DNA of 64,000 bases, taken from Pseudoalteromonas aurantia (lineage in GTDB: Bacteria; Pseudomonadota; Gammaproteobacteria; Enterobacterales; Alteromonadaceae). The first letter of the stretch is position 1. The number at the start of each line of letters is the position of its first letter. The notes under the pieces were generated by a model. The model saw only the letters and a program-made list of their open reading frames with translations. It did no database searches and was not told where the DNA came from. The DNA lies in assembly GCF_005886875.1 (NCBI RefSeq), contig NZ_PNBY01000066.1, positions 1 through 64,000 on the forward strand, in the 5' to 3' direction. Shown in pieces: positions 47,860-57,203 of the stretch. A program made the translations under genes and the position numbers.

Positions 47860-48066
47860 ATGTACATGACAGTGATATTACTGAGTGGTGCAGTAGGGTT
47901 ATTTTCACAACCGCAGACAGGAAAGCTGGCTGTTCAACAGTTAGATACGAACAGCGATGGCGTAATAAGCTGGAGTGAATCCAAGCAGCTACCGCGACTT
48001 ATGGCGCAATTTAAAGATTTAGATGTCGACAATAGTGGCGTTATTTCACGCGCTGAATTTGATTAA
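47860..48066 (+). CDS. Small secreted EF-hand protein 1
   Basis: 68 residues from ATG 47860, which follows AGGAG by seven bases; a GTG at 47815 would extend it but has no such site. The N-terminus is hydrophobic (MTVILLSGAVGLFS) and acts as signal or anchor. Two EF-hand loops, DTNSDGVISWSE and DVDNSGVISRAE, keep the calcium-ligand spacing. First of three similar genes in a row. Likely a periplasmic calcium-binding protein; no partner is known. Confidence 0.78.
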   Translation: MYMTVILLSGAVGLFSQPQTGKLAVQQLDTNSDGVISWSESKQLPRLMAQFKDLDVDNSGVISRAEFD

Positions 48067-48132
48067 TTTGGCTGGAGTTACAGCCGAATACTACGTTTTT
48101 AAGAATTTCTCATATAAAAAAGAGGGTACAAC

Positions 48133-48354
48133 ATGAAATTGGTCCATGTATTTATGGCAACAAGCCTAACATTTATTAGTGCAATGAGTTTTGCATCGGG
48201 TTTGTCTTTTTCTGATTTAGACACTGATCATGATGGTGTAATAAGTGTTAAAGAAGCGAAGGCGAACACGTTACTCACTGAGCAATTTGCCAAGTTAGAC
48301 GCTGATAAAGACAAGTTACTCAGCCGCAGTGAGTTTCTCAATTTTCAATTATAA
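48133..48354 (+). CDS. Small secreted EF-hand protein 2
   Basis: 73 residues with a signal peptide ending SFA-SG. Two EF loops: DTDHDGVISVKE is canonical, while DADKDKLLSRSE has Lys in place of the usual glycine at loop position 6, so the second site may bind calcium poorly. It lies 66 bases after the first EF-hand gene and is clearly its paralogue. Confidence 0.8.
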   Translation: MKLVHVFMATSLTFISAMSFASGLSFSDLDTDHDGVISVKEAKANTLLTEQFAKLDADKDKLLSRSEFLNFQL

Positions 48355-48430
48355 GAAGTACAGCAAAGGCAATTAATGAGGCGCTATTCGTACTGAAAGA
48401 GGTGCCCTGACTTTATAAAAAGGAAAAGTA

Positions 48431-48637
48431 ATGAAATTAATAAGCAGGCTTTTGGTTGTAGGCACACTGGCTGTAGCATATTCGGCAACAGCCGCAGATT
48501 TTGCAACGTTAGATACAGATAAAGATGGTTTTGTTAGCCAAAGTGAAGCAGCACAGTCAGCCTCGATAAGTAAGGTATTTGATTTGCTTGATAGCAATAA
48601 AGACGGAAAATTATCTGAGAAAGAGTTTCATCAATAA
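48431..48637 (+). CDS. Small secreted EF-hand protein 3
   Basis: 68 residues, signal peptide ending ATAA-D. EF loops DTDKDGFVSQSE and DSNKDGKLSEKE. AAAAGGAAAAG precedes the ATG. It closes the tandem array and is followed by a strong terminator, so the three genes are probably one transcript. Confidence 0.8.
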   Translation: MKLISRLLVVGTLAVAYSATAADFATLDTDKDGFVSQSEAAQSASISKVFDLLDSNKDGKLSEKEFHQ

Positions 48638-48663
48638 GTAGCTTCCCGTACTACTTGACGCGC

Positions 48664-48692
48664 AAAGCCTAAGTGAAAACTTAGGCTTTTTT
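48664..48692 (+). terminator. Rho-independent terminator after EF-hand genes
   Basis: AAAGCCTAAG, loop TGAAAA, CTTAGGCTTT, then a T run, 26 bases after the third EF-hand stop. It may also serve the convergent barrel gene. Confidence 0.88.
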
Positions 48693-48708
48693 CATTTATT
48701 CTGCTTAA

Positions 48709-49302
48709 TTAGAATCGGTAAGTGACCGTTGCACTGACTTGAAATTGGTTTAACGTCTCGCCATCAAAGTGCCAACTACACATATTGGGTGTACTAGGAT
48801 CGGTATCACAGATGACTTTAGACTTATTCTTTATAAGAGTTGCTAACCAGCGAGCCTCAGTACCAATACTTAAGTTATCCATTACTTGATACTCTAAGCC
48901 ACCAAATAAGCCTGTGGCGAAGAAAGAATCGGCTTCTGCAAAGTTCGTATCAAGGCGATTTACACCCAGTTGCATGCCAATATATGCATCTAGGTCATCA
49001 GAAACGGGACGATATACGGCACTTTGAAACAGGAGGTATTCTGTTTTTATTTTATGTATCGTACTCTCCTCAAATTCACCTTCGTACTTACTATAGAAAA
49101 AACCATATTTGGTCTCATTCTCATGCCAGTCCACACTAAATCCGTAATGCGTGTCATCAGAAAACTCGTGTTTTTGTTGTCGAGTTGTGGTCACTGATTG
49201 GCTGTAAGTTTGCCCAGCGTATGCTGTAACACCAACCTCAGCTTGGCTTGTATGAGAGGTAAGTAACAGACCAACAATGCTGGCAAGCATAAGTTTATTC
49301 AT
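48709..49302 (-). CDS. Outer-membrane beta-barrel protein
   Basis: 197 residues from ATG 49302, behind AAGGA; upstream starts add an unlikely 35 residues before the signal peptide. The signal peptide ends SQA-EV. The mature chain shows alternating strands (HYGFSVDWHENETKYGFFYS, YIGMQLGVNRLD, SFFATGLFGGLEYQV, LSIGTEARWLATL) and ends in YRF, the aromatic C-terminal signature read by the barrel assembly machinery. It resembles small OmpA/OmpX-like eight-strand barrels. Two cysteines near 174 and 183 could form an extracellular disulfide. Function unknown. Confidence 0.78.
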   Translation of the reverse strand: MNKLMLASIVGLLLTSHTSQAEVGVTAYAGQTYSQSVTTTRQQKHEFSDDTHYGFSVDWHENETKYGFFYSKYEGEFEESTIHKIKTEYLLFQSAVYRPVSDDLDAYIGMQLGVNRLDTNFAEADSFFATGLFGGLEYQVMDNLSIGTEARWLATLIKNKSKVICDTDPSTPNMCSWHFDGETLNQFQVSATVTYRF

Positions 49303-49442
49303 GAAGTGTCCTTTTTGAAGATGCGAGTGAATAGATAATTTTGCGCACAGTATACGAAATTTACACTCCGATGACATTGAATAAAAGTAAGAATGTGTTG
49401 AGATCAACTACATGTCGTCAATACACAGGTTTCTATGCGTTA

Positions 49443-49478
49443 AAAATAAACCAGAGGAGCGGCGTGATTCTCTGGTTC
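49443..49478 (-). terminator. Terminator of the RiPP gene cluster
   Basis: On the minus strand AACCAGAG, a 13-nt loop and CTCTGGTT are followed by TATTTTTAAC, 38 bases beyond the last YcaO stop. Good stem with a T-rich tail. Confidence 0.7.
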
Positions 49479-49515
49479 ACTTGAAATGGTTTTATCCATA
49501 ATGCACATAAATGGG

Positions 49516-51528
49516 TTATATGTATAAACCTTGTTGATTGATGGTTTGCTCGTTTAGTGGCTCATCTAACCAACCTAACTTAACCGGTGTTTGGTAAAGA
49601 CGCGCGTTACCTAGTTGTGGCCAGATATGGCATAGGCCAGGTACAAAAACTTTTGCTGTGTGTATTGGAATAGGGGGGCGAGTGTAATCAAGGGCTAATG
49701 TCTCTAAGTTTAGACACTTTAATTGTTCAACAACGGCTAAAATATCATCTTTTATATCGAGAGTCTCAGACAAAGCATATACCCCTCGTGGTGCTTGGTC
49801 ATTAGCAAATAAGTAGCTTTGAAGCTCAATCGCATCAAAGTCAAATGGTGCGCCATTCTGGTTGCGAATAGGAATAAGTTGACATAACTCAGTTAGGGCT
49901 CGCTGGGCTGCCATTTCTGGTTTTAAGTGGCAACCAAATCCAAATATTAACCCCTTATTTTGTTTGTGGCGGCCAATTGCAGCCATAACCGGCACGCCTG
50001 TATCAACCGTTAAATCTAACACCCAGTAATCATGATCTTTATTTAAGGTTTGATGTAATGGGTTTAAATAATCAGGGTCTAATCGTGTTAAGTCAAAGCT
50101 AGGTCTTTCTAATTTGTTGTACCACCAAATAGCAGTGGCATCTCGTTCTATTAACTCAAATAGAGCTTGCAAAATGGCTTCTTCTAAATTGTTACCTGCG
50201 GCGCAACCATTGGAGTTCCATTTACCGTATATATCATCGTGAAAAGGCGTATTGGCAAAGCATAAAACAGAAGGTACGTAGACCGCTTCATCAGATGTCA
50301 ACGACCAAACGAGTTGCCAATTAATTTTTTCATTATGGGAATATGGTACTGCCGCTTGTTTTCTTCGTGAGTCACTATGAGACTCATTCGAAAAGTTCTG
50401 GTATTGCGTGTCGCTATACGGGCTTATATCGTCAAAGCTGATATATCGATAAGGTAAGTCTTTCGCCTGTTTAGTAACGTATTGTTCATTGCCACAATAC
50501 TGCGCATTTTTGCGTTCAATCGCTTCACATAGGGCACTGGCTTTAGATTGTTCTTCAGTAACACCTTTACCGAGTGATTTTTGTATGAAGTCAGCCCCTG
50601 ATATTTTAGTTGGTACTTTTTTTGGAGATTTATAATAACCAGAACTGAATATTTTAACATTAGAGTAAGGATCAGATATTTCTTTTAATGGCAGCACGTA
50701 ACCAAACTGTTGGTGAATAAAAGGCTTCAGCTTATTTATGGTTTGCTGAGCAAGGCATGTTCTTGAGCCACCGTCCTTACTATAAGTAATTTTTATGTTC
50801 CTCAGTGCTATTTTTGAAGGCCTATTATTTACTTTTTCAGGGAGGAGGAGTAGAGCGGAAAGTGAACAGGTTGAGCTTTTCTTCGAGTGTAATTCAATAA
50901 CTAAAGCTTCTACTTCTGATAGTTTATTAATAGACTTCGCTAACTTTGAAGGCAAACTCGGGTAAGTAAGTAGTCGACTTTTACCAATTCCATAGTCGTT
51001 CATAAAGACATCGACAGGACGATTTCTGTTAAGTAAATTCTGATATAAAAGTAATTCCTCATTGGAGGCAATCAAAGGCGATACATAAACGCACTGCTTA
51101 TAAATTTCTATAACTCTGGTTGGAAGTGTGAGGGTATTATTTTTTAATGCGTCTACTCTCTCTACTAATGTACACGGAGTTTCGAGGCTAGATATGGTTG
51201 AGTGCCAAGGTATGCTGTAGTGTTTGTTAAACGAGGATGAGCCGATCATGTTGCCGAAACATTGATAATCATTATCATGGGACTCGGCTGTACTTAGCCA
51301 CTCACACTTTTTTAAATTTTCGACTTGATAATAGAATAGAGCAAGTTCATTAGGTGATGCGCATTTAATAATATCGTTTAAGTCTGTAAAGGCGCTGACA
51401 TCACAGAGGTATGAGAATAAAGGGTAATTTTTTGCATCAAGAACAACTTCATTTGATTGACTATTAAGCAAGACATTATGTTGGCTATCTGAAAACAATT
51501 GAAAACATGGATTAAACTGTAATTTCAT
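49516..51528 (-). CDS. YcaO-domain peptide cyclodehydratase with N-terminal leader-binding-like region
   Basis: 670 residues. The N-terminal 85 residues (FQLFSDSQHNVLLNSQSNEV ... YQVENLKKCEWL) resemble the winged-helix leader-recognition element of TOMM enzymes. Residues 130-230 look like a reduced E1-like segment. The YcaO domain (about 265-670) has the ATP site motifs GKGVTEEQSKASALCEAIER (321-339) and NGCAAGNNLEEAILQALFEL (440-459), then ERDATAIWWYNKLERP. YcaO enzymes use ATP to activate peptide backbone amides, forming azolines from Cys, Ser or Thr. The usual C-terminal PxPxP tail is absent (ends NQQGLYI). It is last in the cluster, seven bases after the amidotransferase. Confidence 0.88.
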   Translation of the reverse strand: MKLQFNPCFQLFSDSQHNVLLNSQSNEVVLDAKNYPLFSYLCDVSAFTDLNDIIKCASPNELALFYYQVENLKKCEWLSTAESHDNDYQCFGNMIGSSSFNKHYSIPWHSTISSLETPCTLVERVDALKNNTLTLPTRVIEIYKQCVYVSPLIASNEELLLYQNLLNRNRPVDVFMNDYGIGKSRLLTYPSLPSKLAKSINKLSEVEALVIELHSKKSSTCSLSALLLLPEKVNNRPSKIALRNIKITYSKDGGSRTCLAQQTINKLKPFIHQQFGYVLPLKEISDPYSNVKIFSSGYYKSPKKVPTKISGADFIQKSLGKGVTEEQSKASALCEAIERKNAQYCGNEQYVTKQAKDLPYRYISFDDISPYSDTQYQNFSNESHSDSRRKQAAVPYSHNEKINWQLVWSLTSDEAVYVPSVLCFANTPFHDDIYGKWNSNGCAAGNNLEEAILQALFELIERDATAIWWYNKLERPSFDLTRLDPDYLNPLHQTLNKDHDYWVLDLTVDTGVPVMAAIGRHKQNKGLIFGFGCHLKPEMAAQRALTELCQLIPIRNQNGAPFDFDAIELQSYLFANDQAPRGVYALSETLDIKDDILAVVEQLKCLNLETLALDYTRPPIPIHTAKVFVPGLCHIWPQLGNARLYQTPVKLGWLDEPLNEQTINQQGLYI

Positions 51529-51535
51529 AATGAAC

Positions 51536-53350
51536 CTATATTTTTAAATGAAAGTGTTTTTGAAGATATAGAATACTTAGCATGTGGCAAACAATAATAT
51601 CTTCTGAAAAGGTGAGAGTTGTTTTGTTTTTTATCAAAGATGTGATGTAGTTAATTACTTTATGAATATCATATACGCCAAGCGTTACGTTATTACTGGC
51701 TACAGCATGAAGTTCATTGAGTAGCTGATACATTACGTTTTGCGCTAAATTAGGTGGCGCTAGAAATGGTATTTTTTGTTGCTCAATCTGAAATTCAGGA
51801 AAGTTTTTAGAATATACATCTCGGAGGATCCGCTTATTAACACCATTGTGGTATTTGAAGTTTGTAGGTAGGGAGTGAAGAAACTCAACTACCTTGTTGT
51901 CTAAGAATGGTTGTCTTCCTTCAATTGAATGTGCTAATTCTGTTTTGTCCCCGAGAGCCTGCAAATTATAATCTTGAAATACAGTATTATAATGAAGCCA
52001 TTGGCTGTAACCTAGAGGAGATGTTATTAGTTCATCATCAGGTGCGATTAGGTGTGATTGATTGTGTGTGTAATAATATTCATCTAATCTTAGGGAGTTT
52101 AGAGTACTTGAAATGGAGAAAGTACTAGAAGCTGCGCTTGGCGTAAAGTTAAGCCTCTTTTCTAACCTAGCTTGCCCTTTGAAAAGTTCAACTTGATTGT
52201 GCTGATACTTCTGTGGAGTAGCGATATCATGTTGAAAAAAATTATATCCTAATAGCGATTCATCCGCACCTTCACCCGTTAAGGCAATTCTGAAACCTAA
52301 CTTTTTTGTCTGCTTACTGAGTAAAAACTTTGCCGCGACGTTCATATTTGGGACAATAGATTCAGCATGATAAACGGCACTTTCAAAAGCGTTGATAAGA
52401 TCTGATTGACTCAAAGATAAGGTATGATGTTGTATGCCTAACTGTTTGGCGAACTTTTCTGCCTTTGTGCTTTCATCTAAAGTGCTGTTTGTAAAGCCAA
52501 TACTTATTGAAGATGTTTTTTTAGTTAGCCTACTTGCCATTGCACAGATATAAGACGAGTCAACTCCAGAGCTCAAGTAACACGCAAAGTTTTCATTAGG
52601 GAGCCTTTTACTCACGGCTCTTTTAAGTAAAGTATCAAATTGGTTAATCGCGGACTCGTAATCGATGTCTAATTTTTCAAATGTATCAGGATAAGAAGGT
52701 AGGATTTTGCAATAAGAGTAGATTTGAACTTCATTATTTTTGCATTCTAATATGTTCCCAGGGGGAAGACTATAGATATTTTTGACGAAGGTTTGCTCTG
52801 CTCCAACTAGAAATCTTTCTTTTGCCATTAAATAGTTTTTGTTCCAAACAGCAGGCACACCTGTGGCTAAAAGGGCTTTTATTTCAGATGCAGCGATGAA
52901 TTTTTCATTACTTTGGTAGTAGTAAAGTGGTTTGCTACCGTTACGATCCCTCGCAAGATAAAGGCTTTTAGTTTTTCTATTATAAAGACAAAGGGAAAAC
53001 TCGCCGTCTAGTTCAGATATAAAGTTTACTCCAAATTGCTCTATTCCACGAAGTGCAAACTCAGTATCCGATTTTGTTCTAAATTTTGTTTTTACGACAT
53101 CCAATTCACTTTTATCGTTGTAAATCTCGCCATTAACTCCAATCACCCATGGTGTACACTCTGACAGCATGGGCTGAACAGCATCTAATCCACCATTTAT
53201 AGCGAGTCGATTGTGTCCAATATAGGTTTGACTATCAGTATCAATATATGTGTTAGATTGATCTGGGCCTCTATGTTTTATTGAAGATAAACCATTAATA
53301 AGGTCGAATGAGTCAACTTTACTTAGCTGGGATACTAATATTCCACACAT
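51536..53350 (-). CDS. Asparagine-synthetase-like glutamine amidotransferase
   Basis: 604 residues. Class II glutaminase domain with nucleophile Cys2 (MCGILVSQL), KHRGPDQS, NGEIYND and FSLCLYNRKTKSLYLARDR; then a synthetase domain with the PP-loop LSSGVDSS (259-266) and the aspartate/adenylate region TGEGADESLLGYNFF. Standard AsnB makes asparagine, but lasso-peptide cyclases and other RiPP or antibiotic enzymes share this fold. Its place between two YcaO genes, on one strand, argues for peptide tailoring (amidation or cyclisation). Housekeeping asparagine synthesis cannot be excluded. Confidence 0.85.
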   Translation of the reverse strand: MCGILVSQLSKVDSFDLINGLSSIKHRGPDQSNTYIDTDSQTYIGHNRLAINGGLDAVQPMLSECTPWVIGVNGEIYNDKSELDVVKTKFRTKSDTEFALRGIEQFGVNFISELDGEFSLCLYNRKTKSLYLARDRNGSKPLYYYQSNEKFIAASEIKALLATGVPAVWNKNYLMAKERFLVGAEQTFVKNIYSLPPGNILECKNNEVQIYSYCKILPSYPDTFEKLDIDYESAINQFDTLLKRAVSKRLPNENFACYLSSGVDSSYICAMASRLTKKTSSISIGFTNSTLDESTKAEKFAKQLGIQHHTLSLSQSDLINAFESAVYHAESIVPNMNVAAKFLLSKQTKKLGFRIALTGEGADESLLGYNFFQHDIATPQKYQHNQVELFKGQARLEKRLNFTPSAASSTFSISSTLNSLRLDEYYYTHNQSHLIAPDDELITSPLGYSQWLHYNTVFQDYNLQALGDKTELAHSIEGRQPFLDNKVVEFLHSLPTNFKYHNGVNKRILRDVYSKNFPEFQIEQQKIPFLAPPNLAQNVMYQLLNELHAVASNNVTLGVYDIHKVINYITSLIKNKTTLTFSEDIIVCHMLSILYLQKHFHLKI

Positions 53351-53490
53351 AACTATGAATTAGCCTTTTGTTATTCAGAGCCATATGAATATTAAGTTAG
53401 TTCATAGGGCTTTAATATCGTGTTGATTTTATTTATTAAATATGTTTTTAATTAATGCGCTCTGAGTAGTTTTTTCTTTTTACGCTGAAT

Positions 53491-55332
53491 TTAAATAAGG
53501 AGTTCCACTTTATTAAAGTCATCTTCTTCTTTTTCTTTATCCAAAAATCCAATTTTTACTGGGACTTTATATAACCTTTCAGCTGAAAAGTATGGGAATA
53601 AATGACAAAGTCCAGGTGCGACAGCTTTGACAGCATGTAAAGGAAGCTCCTCTCTAGTTTGATCAACATAATAAAAATTTATTTCACATATTTTTAATTT
53701 ATCATGTACTATATTTAATGCTTTAGATAAATGAATGTAATTATGTATCTCTGTTGTTTTATAGCTTGGTTTTGAACCAAATAAAAAGCTTTCAATCGGT
53801 ATATTACTGAAAGAGAATGGTGATGTATTAATGTCTTTAATCTCTATTACCTGAATTAGCTCTGTTAAAGCCCTTTCCTTGGCAGTTGATATATTTAAAT
53901 GGCAACCAAATGAAAGAACTACTTCTTTTTTTATTTTACTCATTGCAACGGCGGCGATAACTGGGATATTTATATCATTTGTTATATCGATGAGCCAATA
54001 GTCGAAAGACCCAGATATTTGAGTGTTAACTTGAGACAACAGTTTTTTACAAACATCAGAAGTGGAAGATTTTGGCATATTTAACTTATTATACCACCAT
54101 ATAGCCACAGCATCTCTCTCAATTAACTCTAATAAGGCTTGAAGAAGGGCTTCATCTAGACTGTTGCCACAGGCACCCCCATTATGAAAGTATTTAACAT
54201 ATTTTGAATCAAAAGGTGTATTTTTATAGATGAACTCCAAAGGTATCCAATACTCATTGTGATTTATATCTTTACATTTAGTCCAGGCGATCTTTTGGTT
54301 ATCATATTCTAAAGTTTCATATATTGATTGATTGTAGTTAGACATCCTGCTTTTGAACTTTATATACTGCTTTATACTATACGGAGTTAACTTAGAAGGT
54401 AGTATTACTTTACCGTCTAGTTCTGTACCTTTTTTAAAGGTGTAAAAATCTCCTTCAACAAATAAAGATGAATACCGTTCGATAGCTTCACATAGAGAGC
54501 TTAGCTTTGACTGTTTATCACTAATGCCTTTTCCCATAGCAGTATAATAGAAGTTTTCTAACGCAAAACTTGATGGCTCTATAGGGTTTTCTGAGAATGT
54601 AGTAAAGTAGGTTTTGTTATTACCTGTCTCATTCTTATATTTATCATGGAATTTAACGAAGCCAAAAATGGGGTCTAATATGCTGTTTATTTGATCTAGA
54701 GTCTCATCTATAGTCCTTATTCTAGAACCGGCGTTGAAGTTTATTATCTTATCACTTGGTAAAGTTTTTCTTATTTGTTTTTCTTCATTTTTTTCTTCTT
54801 TTAGGGTGTTAATGTAACCCCACCCATAATTTCCCCTTCTTTTTAGGAGTGATAAAGATAAGTTACAAATTTCATTCTCAATACTTATCAATACTCCTTT
54901 ATCGTGTAAGTATTTTCTGATGGGGTTGTTTTTTAGAGTCTTTAAATGAGCTCTTTTATATATATCTAAAGAGCTTTCATTCTTTGTTGGATAAATAAAT
55001 TGAGGGTTTAACTTAGTTGGGTAGAGTATAATCGAATTCGGTGACTTAATTAACTCTTTCATGACTTCAGGAGATAAAAAGTCTTTAGTAATTATAACTT
55101 CTTTTTGGATGTCTATTGTAGAACTTTGGGAAGGTGGGGTTTTTGATAAAACCCCACCTTCCATTAATAGGTTTGTTATTTCTATGTTGTCACAGGTTAA
55201 TTCATTGGTTTCTTTTTTTATGTCTAAATTCCCATCATGGAATGGGATTATAAACTCCTTGTTTTTTTTAATTATTATTAGTTTGTTTTTTATTTTAAAT
55301 GCAAATGAATCTTTTTTAACGTAGTGTTTCAT
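53491..55332 (-). CDS. Second YcaO-domain protein, AT-rich
   Basis: 613 residues. The N-terminal 210 residues are lysine- and isoleucine-rich and match nothing I recognise. The YcaO domain (about 215-610) retains ATP motifs MGKGISDKQSKLSSLCEAIE and HNGGACGNSLDEALLQALLE with ERDAVAIWWYNKLNMP, and ends with YKVPVKIGFLDKE. There is no PxPxP tail. It overlaps the upstream gene by four bases, so the two are coupled. Its coding sequence is visibly more AT-rich than the other YcaO, which suggests separate acquisition. It may act on the second precursor or form a heterodimer with the first YcaO. Confidence 0.86.
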   Translation of the reverse strand: MKHYVKKDSFAFKIKNKLIIIKKNKEFIIPFHDGNLDIKKETNELTCDNIEITNLLMEGGVLSKTPPSQSSTIDIQKEVIITKDFLSPEVMKELIKSPNSIILYPTKLNPQFIYPTKNESSLDIYKRAHLKTLKNNPIRKYLHDKGVLISIENEICNLSLSLLKRRGNYGWGYINTLKEEKNEEKQIRKTLPSDKIINFNAGSRIRTIDETLDQINSILDPIFGFVKFHDKYKNETGNNKTYFTTFSENPIEPSSFALENFYYTAMGKGISDKQSKLSSLCEAIERYSSLFVEGDFYTFKKGTELDGKVILPSKLTPYSIKQYIKFKSRMSNYNQSIYETLEYDNQKIAWTKCKDINHNEYWIPLEFIYKNTPFDSKYVKYFHNGGACGNSLDEALLQALLELIERDAVAIWWYNKLNMPKSSTSDVCKKLLSQVNTQISGSFDYWLIDITNDINIPVIAAVAMSKIKKEVVLSFGCHLNISTAKERALTELIQVIEIKDINTSPFSFSNIPIESFLFGSKPSYKTTEIHNYIHLSKALNIVHDKLKICEINFYYVDQTREELPLHAVKAVAPGLCHLFPYFSAERLYKVPVKIGFLDKEKEEDDFNKVELLI

Positions 55333-55973
55333 ATGATTGGGGATTTCTGGAAGTTAGAAATTTCTTTTGTTAACCCGTAGTCAGGCTCGTTATTTAGGCT
55401 GCTATTCTCTTTTCTAATAAATACATTTAGTAGAATTTGATGTGAGCCAGTGTTATTTTCTTTGGTACCTCTGAGTACTTCAGGGTCCATGAATACCGCG
55501 TCACCAGCTGCTAAAAATACTTCTAAAAATTCATTATTATATTCACCATCTAATACTGGGTGAGGTTTTTTTTTGACGTTAATGTTAATAATGATATCTG
55601 TAATTGCAATAAAAACGGAATAATGAGATCCATTAATAAACTTCACATGGTCGCTATCTTTATATAAAGTTATTTCAGACATGTCTTTTTTTGAAGAGGG
55701 GATAGTTATTATAGAAGAAGCCCAAATTTGTAGTGTATTGCATTGAAATATTTTTGGTATATCAGGCTTTTTTATACTTTTTATTATTTTATAAGAAATA
55801 GGGCATGTATGGTGTATTTGATCCGCTTTTGCAACCCTATCTTTAATACTATCAAACCACCATAGTCTTAATGGAGTCCCATATTCCATAAATTGCTTAT
55901 TTAAGTAATAATCTGCAATGTTTTTATCTATCAATTTCAAATTAATAAAGTTTTTACATATCGTATAATTCAT
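55329..55973 (-). CDS. Possible oxygenase-like tailoring protein
   Basis: 214 residues, strongly AT-rich like its neighbour. The C-terminal half, FLAAGDAVFMDPEVLRGTKE followed by SHQILLNVFIRK, looks like the end of a phytanoyl-CoA-dioxygenase-type double-stranded beta-helix, with GD..F.DP and a downstream strand. I cannot identify the iron-binding HxD...H set with confidence, so the enzyme class is a guess. Four-base overlap with the second YcaO and 31 bases from the precursor gene place it firmly in the RiPP operon, probably for tailoring. Confidence 0.55.
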   Translation of the reverse strand: MNYTICKNFINLKLIDKNIADYYLNKQFMEYGTPLRLWWFDSIKDRVAKADQIHHTCPISYKIIKSIKKPDIPKIFQCNTLQIWASSIITIPSSKKDMSEITLYKDSDHVKFINGSHYSVFIAITDIIININVKKKPHPVLDGEYNNEFLEVFLAAGDAVFMDPEVLRGTKENNTGSHQILLNVFIRKENSSLNNEPDYGLTKEISNFQKSPII

Positions 55974-56004
55974 TTTAGTTGGGGAGCAGAACTCCCCCTC
56001 CTAT

Positions 56005-56760
56005 TCAGGTCGTAAACGGATAAATTTTTCCTAGCGCATCATAATCCATTAGTGCCATATTTGAGCTTTTTTCTGGAGCTGGTGGTAATTTCATTATGAT
56101 AGTTGAAGATAAATTTAGATAAGCCGGGTTAGAACTAATATATTCATCCATTGTTTGAGAAACGATTGACTTTGCTTCATCAATAGATTTTGGTGTTGCT
56201 ATTTCTTCGGTAGTGACAAACCATAAATTTCCTGATGGGTGTTTTACGACTAACCCAGTACTAGGGACAGATACCCAACCATTTACTGGAATATCATTCC
56301 AGACTTTAGTCTCATTTTTATATAAGTCATTACACTCGGATACCAGACTAAAAGATACAAAACCATCATTCTCGGTGTCTGCGATAACTGTTTTAGCATC
56401 TACTAAGTATGCTTTAAAACGTCCAGAAGCAAGATTACTTTTACTATAAGAAACCTTTTTCTCAGTTTTTTCAATAGTAAATGAAATATCATCGTCTCTA
56501 TTTGCATCGATAACTCTTATATCGACGCCTGCTGGTGGAACATAATTAAATTTAGCAAGTACGTCCAGTGGTTTCTCTAGTAATAGGGATTTGTTTTCCT
56601 GAGATTCCCATGCATAAGCGACAGCTCTTCCCCAAGCATGGCTCCATGATTCGTGAGCAGCAGTTCCATCGAGAAGGGCTTCGTCAAATAGTACTTGTAA
56701 AGTATGAGAAAACGAGCCGAACTCGGTGCTATTAAACCTTACATTATTTAAATTACGCAT
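56005..56760 (-). CDS. TOMM-type precursor candidate 1 (251 residues)
   Basis: 251 residues. An N-terminal half with HAWGRAVAYAWESQENKSLL and LDVLAKFNYVPPAGVDIRVI (about 41-83) resembles the conserved part of the BMA_0021/BMA_0022-type two-chain TOMM precursors, where an A-x-A-x-AW helix is followed by a P-containing strand. The C-terminus (224-251) reads LPPAPEKSSNMALMDYDALG then KIYPFTT, and shares LPxAP...AL..Y...G..[FY]PFT with the second precursor. I propose the terminal Thr-Thr or the PFT segment as the modified core. AAGGA precedes the ATG. A transport or processing role is not excluded, as no peptidase gene is nearby. Confidence 0.7.
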   Translation of the reverse strand: MRNLNNVRFNSTEFGSFSHTLQVLFDEALLDGTAAHESWSHAWGRAVAYAWESQENKSLLLEKPLDVLAKFNYVPPAGVDIRVIDANRDDDISFTIEKTEKKVSYSKSNLASGRFKAYLVDAKTVIADTENDGFVSFSLVSECNDLYKNETKVWNDIPVNGWVSVPSTGLVVKHPSGNLWFVTTEEIATPKSIDEAKSIVSQTMDEYISSNPAYLNLSSTIIMKLPPAPEKSSNMALMDYDALGKIYPFTT

Positions 56761-56925
56761 CGTTATTATCCTTTAATTTATGAGTTTACGTCATTTTATA
56801 CCATATATTTCAACCCGTGCCTATAACAGTCACAATTATACAAAGTTCACAGAGTGGGCTTTGTATAGCTTACACCTGCTGAGACGGCAGTAGTCAAGAT
56901 AAGCTATAGAAGTTTGTTTGATAAA

Positions 56926-57084
56926 CTAATTATAAAAATCGATCTTACAGCTGTACTTCTTAGTTGAATCCTCGTTATTTATTGGGTTAATTTGTAATTC
57001 ATCACAAGGAAGGTTTTTCGTACTTGGTAATGGAATGATCTCCAATGGCGAACATTCGTTACTATGTGGATACTTACTAATAAA
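56926..57084 (-). other. Open-frame remnant between the two precursor genes
   Basis: A stop-to-stop frame of 52 codons on the minus strand with no ATG, GTG or TTG start. It has a coding-like composition: KYPHSNECSPLEIIPLPSTK and KYSCKIDFYN with three cysteines. It could be the C-terminal piece of a lost precursor or accessory protein. The surrounding 490 bases show nothing else besides the hairpin at 57204-57236. Confidence 0.3.
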
Positions 57085-57203
57085 TTAATATATTACATCT
57101 CGTGAAGTTACAGATAACACCTAAGCTGTTCAGTAAGTTGCTGATCGTGGCTGGATTACAAGCAGATCAGGGCTTAACTAAAAGGTAATTTTATGTAATT
57201 AAT

